This document shows positions 11,604-23,838 of a stretch of 64,000 bases of DNA, piece after piece; the first letter of the stretch is position 1, and each line of letters begins with the position of its first letter. Source of the stretch: Fragilaria crotonensis (lineage: Eukaryota > Bacillariophyta > Fragilariophyceae > Fragilariales > Fragilariaceae). The notes under the pieces were generated by a model. The model was not told where the DNA came from and did not search any database. It saw nothing but the letters and a program-made list of their open reading frames with translations. Location: NCBI GenBank assembly GCA_022925895.1, contig JAKSYS010000027.1, positions 1 through 64,000 of the forward strand, in the 5' to 3' direction. Both the position numbers and the translations under genes were made by a program.

Positions 11604-12162
11604 ACTCTAAGCTTGCTTTAATTGTTAAGAAGCAATTGCAAAGAGTCCGTACGCTGCCATTGTCGGAGTCTGTCTGGGCTCAGAAGTTATGTAGAAAGAT
11701 AAGAGCAACAGATCCAGCAGCTGCAAATTAGCTGTCGAATAATAAAGCTGATACTGAATCATTTCGATGCAAAACAACCTTAAATAAAACGAGGATGCTC
11801 ATTTTTCAATTTCGAGCATATAACGTTTCTGATAGGTACATAAGGGAATGAGTTTATTCGTTTCTATGGTACTGTAGTATACCGTCGTACATTTCGTAGT
11901 CAGTTACATTGGAGAACATAACTTTGACAAGTTGTATAGCAGTAACTTCCGAATGCTCCAAAGCTAAAAAATGAAATAATCCCATATACCTTCCACAGTT
12001 TTTGTTGAGACCAGTTGAATTTGGCTCTGCCACTCATACAAGGAAAAGACAGTAATGAAGTGCCAGTCGCCATGGGTTCCACCTAGAGCGCTGTCTATCT
12101 TTCTGCAGTCGAAGAAGCATGACGCCTCGGCCGGTCTCAGCAAGGATTGTTTTGCTCTTAAT
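11604..12162. other. Intergenic, divergent
   Basis: AT-rich spacer upstream of RNase HII and of a small unknown gene. No gene or clear repeat was seen. Confidence 0.4.
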
Positions 12163-12163
12163 A

Positions 12164-12701
12164 GTATTGCATCAGACCGTTTCCTCCTACAATTGAATGG
12201 AAAGAATCTGTAAGGAACGATCCTCACGTTCATGTCCGAGAGTCTGGATCAGAAGTCACAAACGATGCTAGCTACCGTACAAGCACCGTGAACGAAACTG
12301 TCTTGCATCCACACGTACAAGAATATGGAGTAGCGGGCTTGGCCGCCAGCGTACCTGTTGGCGACATCGACGATACTGATATACCTGTGGAAAATCTGCA
12401 TACGGAGGTTGAGTTTTCGCCCCCCGGGGTTATTTTGGATGAGGCGGATCTGGATTTGAGTGTGCTTGAAAAGAAACATGCGAACCGACATCATCGGCAT
12501 AAAGCGTCGAAAACGAAGGATTTTCACAAGGAGATGCAAGGGGCTGGCAGCATCTTTAGCAAACCCAACGAAGGAACTGAGGTGGACGCCAAACGGAACA
12601 AGGGAAGTGTGCGAGGGTCATCGGTAACGATGTCAGCATCTGAGGCTCCAACGGATATTTCTAATTCACCATCTCCCCCTCCGACGACGACTGTGCCGTG
12701 A
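12164..12701 (+). CDS. Small unknown acidic/basic protein, start uncertain
   Basis: The open frame runs from 12164 to the stop at 12699-12701 and has codon use like neighbouring genes. It has no in-frame ATG; the nearest upstream ATG (12196) is in another frame, so the true start needs an intron or a one-base change. The product would be hydrophilic: acidic first half (VGDIDDTDIPVENLHTEVEF), a HANRHHRHK basic stretch, then a Ser/Pro/Thr tail. No family was recognised. It could also be a fragment. Confidence 0.35.
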
Positions 12702-13569
12702 CACCATGATTAGTAATTTCAGAAATTGTTGAGGGTCCAGTCCCAGATTCGACAACAGTTGTGCTCACGCGATTCCTTGTAGAGGACAAGTTATGCGTCT
12801 CTCCACTATCGGTTCGGATCCTTAAAGCCATTCATGACAGTGAGATTACTGCTTCTTCCGAAAAACGCATGCTCTCTTGAACTACATATGCGTTGCCTCG
12901 GCAACTAACCTGTGGCTCCTGTATCCAGGAGCAGACTATCAGCGTGGAATCATGCATCAGTTCACCTCAAGATAGCTTAATAAATCAAAACTCAATATAC
13001 AGTCATTGTAGGGCGTAGGTCGCGAGAAAGACTGTTCCTGCAGTGCGGGTCGCAACCTGAAGGTGCGTTCATGATGTGTGATTCATTCTGTGCCATATCA
13101 TTTTTATCCTAAATGGGTACGCAACACCGTGGTACTTGTACTGTAGTACCCAATTTCGAACCTCTCAAAGGAATGTAGAATCTCATTTCAACGCACCAAG
13201 TGCCTTTTGCAGTTCGTTGTGGTTTGCGGTTCGCATTCCCTCCCAGTCTTCCAAGGAAGTTCCAAAAATGTGCCAGATGCCAGTAACCAGGCGCAACACG
13301 GACCCCCCGTATCTTTTCCCGCTGCGCTGCATTTGCAGGTGTACTTCTCGTTGTACCTCCGTTACGAAGTGAGAATTCCATTGTGCCAGTGGGGGTTGGG
13401 AAATTCTTCAATTGCTGACGTTGAAATCACCCTTCTGCTGCGCACTTTCAGGATCCTGAGGGACGGACCACTGATCATCTTTCGTTCCTTTCACAGAACT
13501 CACGCCTTTTGGTTAGTCATCCTGTCATACTCCAAACACACAGGTTGCACGAACCCAACACTGTGAACC
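12702..13569. other. Intergenic upstream of GOGAT
   Basis: Contains one clear palindromic GTAC unit (tactgtagtac, 13139-13149, inside ggtacttgtactgtagtacc). The remaining sequence is unassigned; it should contain the GOGAT promoter. Confidence 0.45.
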
Positions 13570-16500
13570 ATGATCTCTTCTGCGGCTCGTCGTGCTGCCC
13601 GGGGTGTTCTATCCCGTAATGCGAGAACTCTGCGGCGTGTTCCTCGCTCCAGCATGGCATCGATCCGTCTGCTTGTTATGACCAACGCTGGTGGATCTGC
13701 TTCCTACACTACTGAACGTGTTGTTGAACTTCGTTCGGGCAAGAAGATGCCAACTCTCTACGATGCCACACGCGAAACAGAAAACTGTGGTGTTGGTTTG
13801 GTCGCTTCATTGAAGTCGATCGCATCTCGCCGGGTTGTGGAAGATGCCGACGAAATGTTGGTTCGCATGTCCCATCGTGGTGGATGTGGCTGCGATCCAG
13901 CATCGGGAGATGGTGCAGGTAAGAGTACTCTTGTGTCTCCAGTCGCAGTATTGCCTTAGTTTCTGCTTCCTGATTGGTTGACAACTTGTCACTACATCTT
14001 CATGTTCTAACCACTGTGATGCTTGCAGGAGTTCTTTTGGTATGCCTGACTCATTCATGCGCGCCAAGGCCTTGGAATTGTTCAAATTCGAACTCCCCAA
14101 GGTTGAGACTACGCAGTGTCCAATGTCTTCTTCCCACACGCAAATCTGAAGGCACTCGAAGATTGCAAGAGCATCCTCGAGCGTCTCTGTCACGAGAGGA
14201 TTAAAGGTTGTTGGGTGGCGACCGGTGCCAGTCGATAATTCCATGTTGGGCAAGGATCCGCTTGATTCGGAACCGATCACGGAGCAGCTGTTTGTTGCCC
14301 ATCAAGGACAGTACCATAATCGTACCTTCGAGCAAGAATTAATGCGTATCCGTAAAATGGCCGAAGATGAAGCAACTGCCATGTTGGGCCCTGAAAGCGG
14401 ATTCTACATAAACTCTCTCACCAGTCACACCATCACATATAAGGGTCAGTTGACGCCTGAGCAAGTCTCTCAATACTACCTTGACTTGAAGGATCCTACC
14501 TTTGTCTCTCACATGGGGCTTGTGCACTCACGTTTCAGTACCAACACGTTCCCTTCCTGGGAACGTGCTCAGCCCATTCGCATGATGTGCCACAATGGTG
14601 AAATCAATACACTCCGCGGAAACAAGAATTGGATGTACTCTCGTGGCGGCATCATGGAATCTGAAATTTACGGTGATGATACTATGCACCTGCTGCCTGC
14701 CACCTCTGACAACATGAGTGACTCTGGAAACTTTGACTCCGTCTTGGAGCTCCTTACCAAGGCTTCGAATAGATCATTGCCGGAGGCTGTCATGATGATG
14801 ATTCCTGAAGCGTGGCAAGATAATGACAATCTTTCCGATACAAAGAAGGCTTTCTACGAGTACAATTCTTGCGTCATGGAACCATGGGACGGACCAGCAA
14901 TGGTAGCCTTTACAGATGGCCGCTACATTGGAGCTACCCTGGACAGAAATGGACTTCGACCATCACGTTACTACGTCACCAAGGATGATCATGTGATGTT
15001 GTCGTCCGAGATTGGTGTCTGTCCAGAGTTGTCCGATGCCGATGTTAAAATTAAGCACCGTCTGGAGCCTGGCAAAATGTTTTTGGTTGACTTCGAAACT
15101 CAACGCATCGTTCCTGATAACGAAATCAAGGAGCAGGTTGCTCACATGCATCCGTACGGTGAATGGGTGAAGGACGGCATGGTTGACTTGGAGAAATGGG
15201 CGAAGGAGCGAGGCACGACCCGCAGTAAGATGGATTTCAGCCAGACGAACCGCAAACTGAACATGTTCGGTTATACATCGGAGAAATTGGAAATGCTTCT
15301 TATGCCCATGGCTGTGGGCGGGAAGGAGGCGCTTGGGTCGATGGGTAACGATGCTGCATTAGCGGTCCTGTCCGAGAAACCTCGTGCAGTTTTTGATTAC
15401 TTCAAGCAGCTCTTTGCTCAAGTGACCAACCCACCAATCGACCCAATTCGTGAAGAAATTGTCATGTCTCTGGTGTGCCCTGTTGGCCCTGAGGGAAATC
15501 TCTTGTCGGAGCCTAGCCCTCAACACTGCCAACGTCTTGTGGTGCGCCACCCTGTCTTGACGTTGGAGGAGATGCGCACTCTTAAACACGCCGAACACTG
15601 GAAGGGTGGTTTCAACTTCAAGACGAGCATCATCGATACGACCTATCCAGTCGGAAGCGGGCCAGATGGTATGCTTCAAGCCTTGGAACGCATTTGCCAT
15701 GAAGCCGCAGAAATTATTCAGGGACACTTCGGAGAAGAAGGTGCGCAGGCAGTCTGCCTCTCCGATCGTTTGGCAGGTCCGGACCGCATGCCACTTCCAT
15801 CGCTCTTGGCGGTCGGTGCTGTCCACCAACACCTACTGAAGACCAAGCAACGCCCTAAGGCTGCCATCTTCGCTGAGGTTGGTGATGCCAAGGAAGTCCA
15901 TGACTACGCCACGCTTTTCGGTTATGGATGTGATGGCGTCTGTCCGTATGTGGCCTACGAAGCCATTTGCAAAATGAACAGCGACGGATTGGTCGAAGCA
16001 ACAACCAAACGTGAGTTCACTGATGATGAGCTTATGGCGAACTATCGTAAGGCCGCTGCCAAAGGTCTTTTGAAGGTTATGAGCAAAATGGGTATCTCCA
16101 CTCTGCAGAGTTACAAGGGAGCGCAGGTGTTCGAAGCAGTGGGTCTCGCAGATGAAATCGTTGATCGTTGCTTTACCGGAACTACTACTCGAATTCAGGG
16201 CACTGGCTTCGAAGCGTTATACCGTGATATGGAGCGTTTCCACCAGACCGCTTATTCCTCTTCTGGACTTGTCCAGAGCGATGGACAATTCCACTACAGA
16301 GACGGTGGCGAGGCACATCTCAATACACCTGCAGGGATGGTCAATCTGCAAATTGCTGGTCGTACGAACTCTCGCGAAGCCTACAAGGAATTTGCACGAT
16401 TGACTAATGAGCAGAACAAAAAGGTGACCCTTCGTGGTCAGCTGAAGTTCAAGTTAGATCCTGCCCGCTCGGTTCCTCTCGATGAAGTGGAGCCTGCTAG

Positions 16501-18393
16501 TGCCATTGTCAAGCGTTTCGCTTCTGGCGCCATGTCTTTGGGATCCATCAGCCGGGAGGCCCATGAAACGTTGGCAGTTGCAATGAACTCGATCGGTGCC
16601 CGTTCGAATACTGGAGAAGGAGGCGAAGATCCCGCGCGCTTCTTAGACAATCGTCGCTCTGCTATCAAGCAGGTTGCGTCCGGCCGATTCGGGGTTACAT
16701 CCCACTACCTTGCTAACAGCGACCAAATTCAAATCAAAATGGCCCAAGGTGCCAAGCCTGGCGAAGGTGGTGAGCTTCCTGGTTTCAAGGTTTCGAGTAC
16801 ATTGCCTCGAACCGCCATACGACTCCGGGCGTGGGTCTCATTTCTCCTCCTCCTCACCACGATATCTACTCCATTGAAGATCTAGCTCAACTCATTCACG
16901 ATCTTAAAAACGCCCAACCACACGGTGAGGTTTCTGTTAAGCTGGTCTCTGAAGTTGGTGTCGGTGTCGTTGCTGCTGGTGTCGCTAAAGCCCTTTCTGA
17001 TCACATCACCATTAGCGGACACGATGGGGTACCGGAGCTGCTGCTTGACTGGAGTCAAGGGCGGGCCTCCCGTGGAATTGGGTCTTGCTGAGACACAGCA
17101 AACATTGGTCTTAAACGGTCTTCGCGACCGTATTAAGCTTCAAACGGACGGCCAGCTGAAGACCGGACGCGACGTGGTCATCGCATGCTTGTTGGGGGCA
17201 GAGGAATTCGGTTTCGCTACCGCTCCCTGATTGCCATGGGATGCATTATGATGCGCAAATGCCATCTGAACACTTGCCCTGTCGGTATCGCAACACAAGA
17301 TGAGGAACTCAGACGCAAATTTTCCGGACAACCTGAGCATGTTGTCAACTACCTGATGCCCTGGCCGAAGATGTTCGTGAGATTATGGCCAAGCTCGGTT
17401 ATCGCAAGATGGAAGATATGATTGGGCAGACGCAGCACCTCGAGGTCAACACTCGTGGTTTGCACTACAAGAGTCGAGGTCTTGACCTGAGTCCACTCTT
17501 ACTCCAGCCTCGGAGCTAAATCCTTCGGCTGGCATCCGCAATTTGACAGGCCAATACCATGGCTTGATGTCGCAGGACAACGCCTTCATCGAAAAGGCGA
17601 AGGCTGCGATCGAAAACGGTGAAAAGTGATTATCGAGGACGAGTGCACCAATCTTAACAGAACTATGGGAACCATGCTTTCATACACAATCTCCAAGAAG
17701 TATGGTAAGGAAGGTCTTCCCGATGACACCATTCAAATCAAGCTCAGAGGTCATGGTGGTCAATCCATGGGTTTTACTTTGGCGCGTGGTATTACTATGA
17801 CAGTGGAGGGTGATGCTAACGACTACACTGGAAAGGGTCTGTCGGGAGGAAAGATTGCCGTGTATCCCCGCCCTGAGATTGTCACCGATGGCTTCGTGGC
17901 TGAAGAACACGTGGTAGTTGGAAACGTCTGCTTGTACGGAGCAACGGCTGGAAAAGCCTTCTTTCGCGGTAAGGCTGGCGAACGCTTTTGCGTTCGTAAC
18001 TCCGGTGCACTGGCGGTCGTTGAAGGACTTGGTGATCACGGCTGCGAGTATATGACCGGGGGTGTCGTTGTGTGTTTGGCAGAAACTGGTCGCAATTTCG
18101 CTGCCGGTATGAGTGGCGGACTTGCCTACATTTACGATCCTGACGGCAAGTTCCCAGCGCGCTGCAACATGGGATTGGTTGGCTTGGAATTTGTCGATAC
18201 TGAAGAGGAGAAGCAGGAATTGTACGACTACATCAAGGAACACGTTGCCCACACTGGTTCTGCTGTGGGGCAAGAGATGCTGGATAACTGGGACATTCGT
18301 GTCAGCCAGTTTGTCAAGGTCTTTCCTCACGATTTCAAGCGTGTCCTGCTGGAGCGTAAGGCTGCTGAGGAGGGTTCTGCTGAAGCTGCGTAA
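13570..18393 (+). CDS. gltB: Glutamate synthase (GOGAT) large subunit, mitochondrial type
   Basis: Makes two glutamates from glutamine and 2-oxoglutarate. The order is a basic presequence ([19 protein letters not shown]), a type-2 glutaminase domain starting at the nucleophile Cys in ENCGVGL, a central domain, the FMN/2-oxoglutarate synthase domain, the 3Fe-4S cysteines in [15 protein letters not shown], and the Gly-rich GXGXG barrel at the end. It stops after the large subunit; no NAD(P)H-binding small-subunit region is attached. The presequence looks mitochondrial, fitting the NAD(P)H enzyme of diatoms. A 110-bp intron is at 13919-14028. About ten single-base losses interrupt the frame (about 14035, 14105, 14200, 16790, four in 17030-17080, 17228, 17355, 17490, 17625). 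All lie in short runs of identical bases, while the 2.5 kb between is intact. Confidence 0.92.
13919..14028 (+). other. Intron of GOGAT
   Basis: The donor gtaaga follows GGTGCAG and the acceptor gatgcttgcag precedes GAGTTC. Splicing restores the conserved GDGAG-V(L)F segment of the glutaminase domain. Confidence 0.85.
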
Positions 18394-18551
18394 AAGGAAC
18401 TCAAAAGTGACTGGAGCACGACTTAGTGAGATTTGTACACACGACGAAGCGTTTATTTTGTGATGGTTGAGGTTCATCTCCCGGCCCTAGAGCGGTGACA
18501 ACCCAATATTATTAGGTTTTATTATGATTTTATCATCCATACCTGCCCACT

Positions 18552-19115
18552 TCACACAGTTGCAGTCACCTTGACCTTCTTACCTGGACTTGTACCCCGT
18601 TTCTTCCTGTTCTCATCGTCCCCATGAATATCGTCGTCGTCAACGTATTCCACCACTTCATCCGACACCTCTGCTCCTTGCCCTGCAGCCGCTGATAAGA
18701 TTGCACGCTGCTTCCAGTGCCCTTCTCTTCTTCGAAACTTGCGCCCATTGGCGAGCTACCATCGATATCATTTCTCTCGCCGGGACGTCCGGATTGCTGT
18801 CTTTGATGCACTCGTAATTCGCCGTGACGTACATCGTATAGGCTGTATGCTGTCGTTTGGGGCGATTGGGGTCACGCCTGCTTGCGCTTGGAAGCCTTTC
18901 GAGTCCCATCTGCTGTGGCATTGCCAATTTAGTGAGGTCAGACTGATCTCGCATTTCGAGGAACCAACGAGCAAGGTCACAACGCGCTTCGTACTCTTAC
19001 CTTCGGCTGAGGCATGGCTTTCGATGTTGGCAGCAACGGTTCGCAAGGCGTTGGCGCGTTCTTCCGCCTGCGTCGCCTCGCAACGAAGAAATGCAATGAA
19101 GGCTCGGGCACTCAT
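18552..19115 (-). CDS. HMG-box protein
   Basis: Small DNA-binding protein. Exon 1 (19001-19115) encodes a helical N-terminus (MSARAFIAFLRCEATQ). A 53-bp intron (18948-19000, gtaaga..gcgag) follows. Exon 2 begins EDQSDLTKLAMP and carries one HMG box: RRDPNRPKRQHTAYTMYV, then DVPAREMISMVARQWAQV, then KGHWKQRA in a shifted frame. Two one-base losses near 18735-18725 (in aagaag-gag and ggg-c) break the box. Beyond them comes an acidic segment (YVDDDDIHGDDEN) and a short basic tail ending at 18552-18554. It is convergent with GOGAT, about 160 bp apart. Likely nuclear or plastid-nucleoid chromatin protein. Confidence 0.75.
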
Positions 19116-19578
19116 GAGATGAACAACTCCCTTAGCATTACTAATACACTGTATTGTGATTATAGCGATGCGCTGCTTTCACCCTGCCAATACTTCACGA
19201 TTTCGTATTCAAGGCTGTTAAGTATAACAGCATAACTTGTACTACTCGGCTTGTACTGCTATCACTCCAAGTGCAAGATTTACTGTACTGTAATCAATGC
19301 GTCCGTTCAAATCTAGTACTCCAGTACCACGAACAAGTGCTGGTTACCGGTATTGTCAACGCAATCCCCTGGCCGTCATCCGGATTGCCGAACTATACAC
19401 TCCTGAGTTCCGAGGGTAAAACTACAGAACGCGCTCTCAATCGTAACATATGTATAGATGCAATACCCAAGTATCCATAGTATTTCGTTTCCTAAAGTAT
19501 TCCGAGTATTATCAGTAATTTTAAAGGACTGTCGGCTTATCTTTTCTCTTCCCACCAAGTAACTGTACAGGAGGAAAT
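19116..19578. repeat. Intergenic with GTAC-type units
   Basis: About 19220-19340 carries ttgtactactcggcttgtactgc, tttactgtactgtaatc and ctagtactccagtacc. These belong to the same family of short imperfect palindromes found in other spacers. Confidence 0.5.
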
Positions 19579-21981
19579 CTATCCGAATACTTCCGTGTGG
19601 AGATCAAATCGCATTCTCGCATCAGAGTATTTCACGCATGCCTTCTGACAGATGAGGACAAGGCGCTCCGGGGCACAAACACAAACCGCAACGCGATGCT
19701 CATCGTTCGCAAGTGCAACCTCTCGCATCTTTCGAAAAATCTCGGACATATCAGGACGGCCTTGCTGTACGAAGGGCAGCGCAAGCAAAGGAGCGCTGCC
19801 TGCACTTCGGGCTGTCAAGTAAACTTGCAGGTCCAACACGTCTCGCTTTCCCTGAGAGTCCTCATTGCCGTATCCATTGTATGCAGCGTCCAATATTGTT
19901 TGGCATATGGTGTCTTTTCCGTCCGTGTCGCACATGTCGTCAGCGAGTTTTTTTCCGGTGTCACGACTTGGCGAGGTTATGTTCCTATTAGGCTCATCGA
20001 GAGAAGAATTTGATGGATCGTAGGAGTCGTCGGCATCAAAAGCTGATAAAGGGTAGTCTTCTTGGAGTTGCTTGTTCGAGATTCCACTTGGTGGCACAAG
20101 CGAGAGAAGAATGGTTCCAATAGAGCGTCGACGACCATCATCTGACAGCAATGCTTGCAGCCCTTGTTCAACGTCCTCCGCAACCACATCTCCGGTCCCT
20201 TCGGCTTTTCGCCGGAAGACATCAACTTTGTTCATCGCGTTAGGGTCACGCTCTATCCACACAAACGACAATTTCTTCAGTTCGCGCAAACCTGTACTCT
20301 GCTCATACATGAGCTGGTTACAAAGTGCTTGCATTGGGGTAACGCCGATACCACCACTAAACAGCATCACCATCTTATAATGATCTGAGGCAAGGTCCAC
20401 TCCAACAGATCCATACGGACCCTCCAAAAGGATCGACACCTCCATCTGCTTTGCAGCAAGATCATACAGGGCTGACGTCCAGTCACCAGCCTTTCGAATG
20501 TGTAGCGTCACGATTTTCTGCTCAGGGCTGCTAGACACGCTGAAGGGGTGCCACTGAAAAGACTCAACTCTGGGATGGCAATATAGACGTATTGTCCTGA
20601 TTGTAGTCAAAGCCGTCAGCCTTGGGAAAGCAGACTTCCACGACGCTTTCGCTAATGATTCGCATCGAAGCATTCCTTGGGTAGCGACAGAATGCCATGT
20701 AGCCCTTCCGAACGGCCAAATCGACGCCCCAAGTAAGGGCAACAAGTGTAGGCACGAGAATGCCAGTGTGGAAAAAGGCACATACAACCATCGACGCAGC
20801 GAAGGCGATATGAAGGTAGTAGAACACCTCGAACGCCTTTCTTCGAACGAAAGGGAGAGCCGTGACTATCATTAAGGTCATGAAAACCAGAAGCATGGTG
20901 CCCCCAGAGTTGACTTTGTCCGTAAACAAGAAGAGTCCGAAATTGGGATCAGATCCCACAATAGAAGTGGGTGGAGGACGAGCAGGTGTCCCAACGGACT
21001 TTGGATAGACGAATGAAACATACGTGTGCAAAAGGCCGTTGATATAAGCAAGTCTGGCGCAGAGCTTATGGTACCATATTGCACGATCGACGGGGATGCC
21101 AAATATTAAAGTCAATGGTGAGTTCCTTGTAGCTGTGATGAAGGCGAAGATGAGAGGCGTCCGGGCAGTTTGGCCTGAGATGGACACACTTGGCCATACA
21201 AAAGATGAAACAGTACAGGCCACGAGTGCAACAATGAACGGGATAATGAGAAGGAGCTCGCCGACTGTGGCGAAGACGTTCAGTTTCTGAAAAATCGTTC
21301 GACTGAATGGGATGCTCTGTTGAAGCTGGTAGGAGAGTCTCCAACGTAAGCGGAAGAATGCCTTGGTAGGCTCAAGCAGCCGTGGAAAACGGCGGACAAG
21401 GAAATAAAGCGGTGGATACTCCAAAGCAGGGTGCGGCTGGTTGGGTTTGCTTTTTACCTTCGTTCCAAGTTATCATCGAAGACTTTCGGCGGCTATTCGT
21501 TCCGCCTCCGAAAGCGCCTTGAAGTGGTGAAGGCTGCTCGTCGTCTGAAGGTGGCTCGTCGTCAGGGTGGCTCAATGCACTCAAGACCGACGCGTTACTT
21601 GCCCTCCTGTTTGTTGAAACGTTAAAAACAGGGTGGCTTTGAGGCGCAAGTTGGTCATCATCGGTAGATTGTATCTGAGTCAATATCTCGCTTCGGACTT
21701 CCCGCGATCCAGAGTTATTGACAGTCCTTCGTGATGACTGCCTTAGGGGACGATTTGAGTTGTACTTCGATCTTGGATGCCAATTCGTGGACTTCGTCAT
21801 CAGGTTGATAAGTTTTGCGTGCTGTGGCCGCCGGATCTGCTAAGGGTAACCCCTGCCTTGCTTGTTGCTTGTTTGTGAACGTGACCCTTCCAACGTCTGT
21901 CTCAGCTTTGATTGGCGGTTTGAGCTTGGTCATGTCAGAGTCTTGCGGTACGTGATCGAGATCGTCGGGGAAAGTGTTCAT
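19579..21981 (-). CDS. Ferric reductase / NADPH oxidase-like transmembrane protein
   Basis: Moves electrons from NADPH through FAD and two hemes across a membrane, either to ferric iron or oxygen. The N-terminal about 190 residues are disordered and rich in Arg-x-x-Ser sites (NRRASNAS, NSRRKSS). The membrane part has two H-x13-H heme pairs, one in YHKLC..LLHTY and one in YYLHI..FFHTG. The FAD site is HPFSVSSS and the NADPH site is SGGIGVTPMQ, with a Gly-rich LLEGPYGS loop. The long linker between the NADPH motifs is acidic. One-base shifts near 21720, 21425 and 20600-20560 split the frame into three parts. No EF-hands are visible, so a calcium-regulated NOX is less likely than an FRE-type reductase. 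Substrate unknown. Confidence 0.8.
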
Positions 21982-23181
21982 TGGTAGCTTTCTCTGTTGG
22001 TTTCGACGGTTGAGATAGGTTAGCCTAGGGATCTAATAGCGCTGTCAGGCAATGAAGCGAGTCGCTCATCATGGCGACGAGCTTTGAGAATGGGTCAATG
22101 AAGGAGCTAGAAGAGCTATCGTGGAGTCATGGCCTTATCCTGTGGTTCGAGCGGAACGAAGAGACAGACGTCAACAACAACTTACTCTGCAGAATGACTA
22201 GGTGGAAGACTTGACAGCTTTTGAATTATGTGACTGAACTAAAACTTAGATTTATCAACGGTTGAAAAGTCCTTCGTTCTGTGCAGTCTCACGATTTTCA
22301 CTACCAGATGCCAGGCTACCGGCAGGCTTACGCAGCGGCTGAGCCAATTTCTCCAACTAGAAACCGCGCAGGAGTTGCAGGATTAAGGAAAGTCGCGAAA
22401 CTGGAAATGCCTATGTATAAGTTGGGCTTCGTAATTGCCTTATGTGTGTAAAAATGTCGGATTGTGGAGGTGGGAGGTATGATACATACTGGATTTAACT
22501 GCTTCGGATGCTCCTATGTATACAAGAATATATATTTACATTTTCCTTTATTGTGCCTTTCTCTCCTCAAAATCTACATTTCAGTCGTTATGGCCTTCAG
22601 CCCCATGACGTGTATGACATCACCAGATGTTGGCGGCAGCGTCCAGCCACCACCCCTGAGCTGATGTTATGATGAAAAGGATTGCCTGTGCAATTATCAT
22701 CGAATGGAGGCTGCAGAAGCAGTTCGAAGAAAGGCACACAGCACAGCAGTCTGCTGAACATAAACCTGCATGCCGCAAGCTCCAAGGAATCTGCTGAGTG
22801 TTTTGGAGCATACTGAATATTGTGCCTAGGTCTACTAGGGGCCATGCCCGTAGTATTGAATAGTGGCGTACTTCGCATCGACTTCATGAAACGATCTCGA
22901 CTCCGATCACCACTCTCTACTCTCTACCTGGTACCAGCTCCAACCTCCACATAATTCACACTCACGCGCTTGTGTCCGTCTCTGGCATGAAACCGATATG
23001 CCACATTTGTGTGAGGGATTCGTCTGTATCAATGTTTGACAACGACATCCACAGAAACACAATGCGCAACTGGCTAGGAGTTCTGTACGCGTAGTAGTAC
23101 CCACGTCAGTGCCAGAAGATAAGTGCAGTTTATAGCGTACTGTGCTACTTCTAAATTCAGTGGCGTCAACATGGATAGCTG
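21982..23181. other. Long intergenic space (1.2 kb)
   Basis: No reading frame with convincing coding features was found on either strand. It carries the promoter of the ferric-reductase-like gene and the 3' side of the lumen-type gene. Confidence 0.4.
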
Positions 23182-23838
23182 TCATTTAGCGTAAAGAGGA
23201 TCCGATAACGAAACTGGCAATTCGACAGCCTGCAAGTATTCAGAGAAGATCTCGCTGGCTTTCAACCATGCTTTTTTGGCTTTGGCTGCATCCCCGGCCT
23301 TCCCTGCAGCAGCAATGGTGGGAATAGCGCCTGCAAGAGCTTGAAACTTCCTAACTTGTGGCAAAGTTTCAATCGGTTTGCCTTTCTTCCCAAAACTTCC
23401 AGCGAGTAATAATCCTACACCACCTGCACCATCACTGCCTACAAGATCAAGTTGGGCCGCATATGATCTACCAACCGCATCTGGTTCTCGTCGTGGATAT
23501 GGGATAAAGAAAGCTACCCATTCGTCACCGTCTGTTTCGCCCCGATCAATGGCAGTCCCAAGTGCTTTGAAGTCTTTGACATCAGCCACCAGACGAGACA
23601 CGTATCTCTTTGCAAGTTCCTCTTTGGACGAAACCGAACGTCCGGTGTATGCCGTTGAACCCGAGCCGTCGAAGGCAAACACACTCTCGACGTTCAGGAA
23701 CGCGGCAGCAGTGGCGGAAGATCCAATCGAGAGCACATTGCTACGACTTAGCGGCGTTGAAGGACTCCAAGCATCGCACAAAGCGATGGCGCCGATGCTT
23801 GCTATGAATCGGAGTAGAAGTTGCTGATGTGCGCGCAT
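23182..23838 (-). CDS. Thylakoid-lumen type protein, possibly PsbQ-like four-helix fold
   Basis: The start at 23838 (MRAHQQLL) gives a signal peptide ending in CDAW, a plastid-import variant with W in place of F. A second hydrophobic segment (ATAAAFLNVESVFAF) ending in a lumen-peptidase-like site follows, so the mature chain of about 165 residues should enter the thylakoid lumen. The mature part is predicted mostly helical (KEELAKRYVSRLVADVK, VRKFQALAGAIP, KAKKAWLKASEIF). That size and shape resemble PsbQ-like four-helix proteins, but I could not match a named subunit. Single exon, no breaks. A 13-codon longer start exists at 23877. Confidence 0.6.
   Translation of the reverse strand: MRAHQQLLLRFIASIGAIALCDAWSPSTPLSRSNVLSIGSSATAAAFLNVESVFAFDGSGSTAYTGRSVSSKEELAKRYVSRLVADVKDFKALGTAIDRGETDGDEWVAFFIPYPRREPDAVGRSYAAQLDLVGSDGAGGVGLLLAGSFGKKGKPIETLPQVRKFQALAGAIPTIAAAGKAGDAAKAKKAWLKASEIFSEYLQAVELPVSLSDPLYAK

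Noticed and set aside
17680-18477. 265-codon open frame antisense to the end of GOGAT
   Set aside because: It mirrors a highly conserved coding region, shows no protein-like pattern and is a typical shadow of codon bias.
22464-22887. Short open frames in the 21,982-23,181 spacer
   Set aside because: All below 100 codons, with no domain, signal or splice support on either strand.
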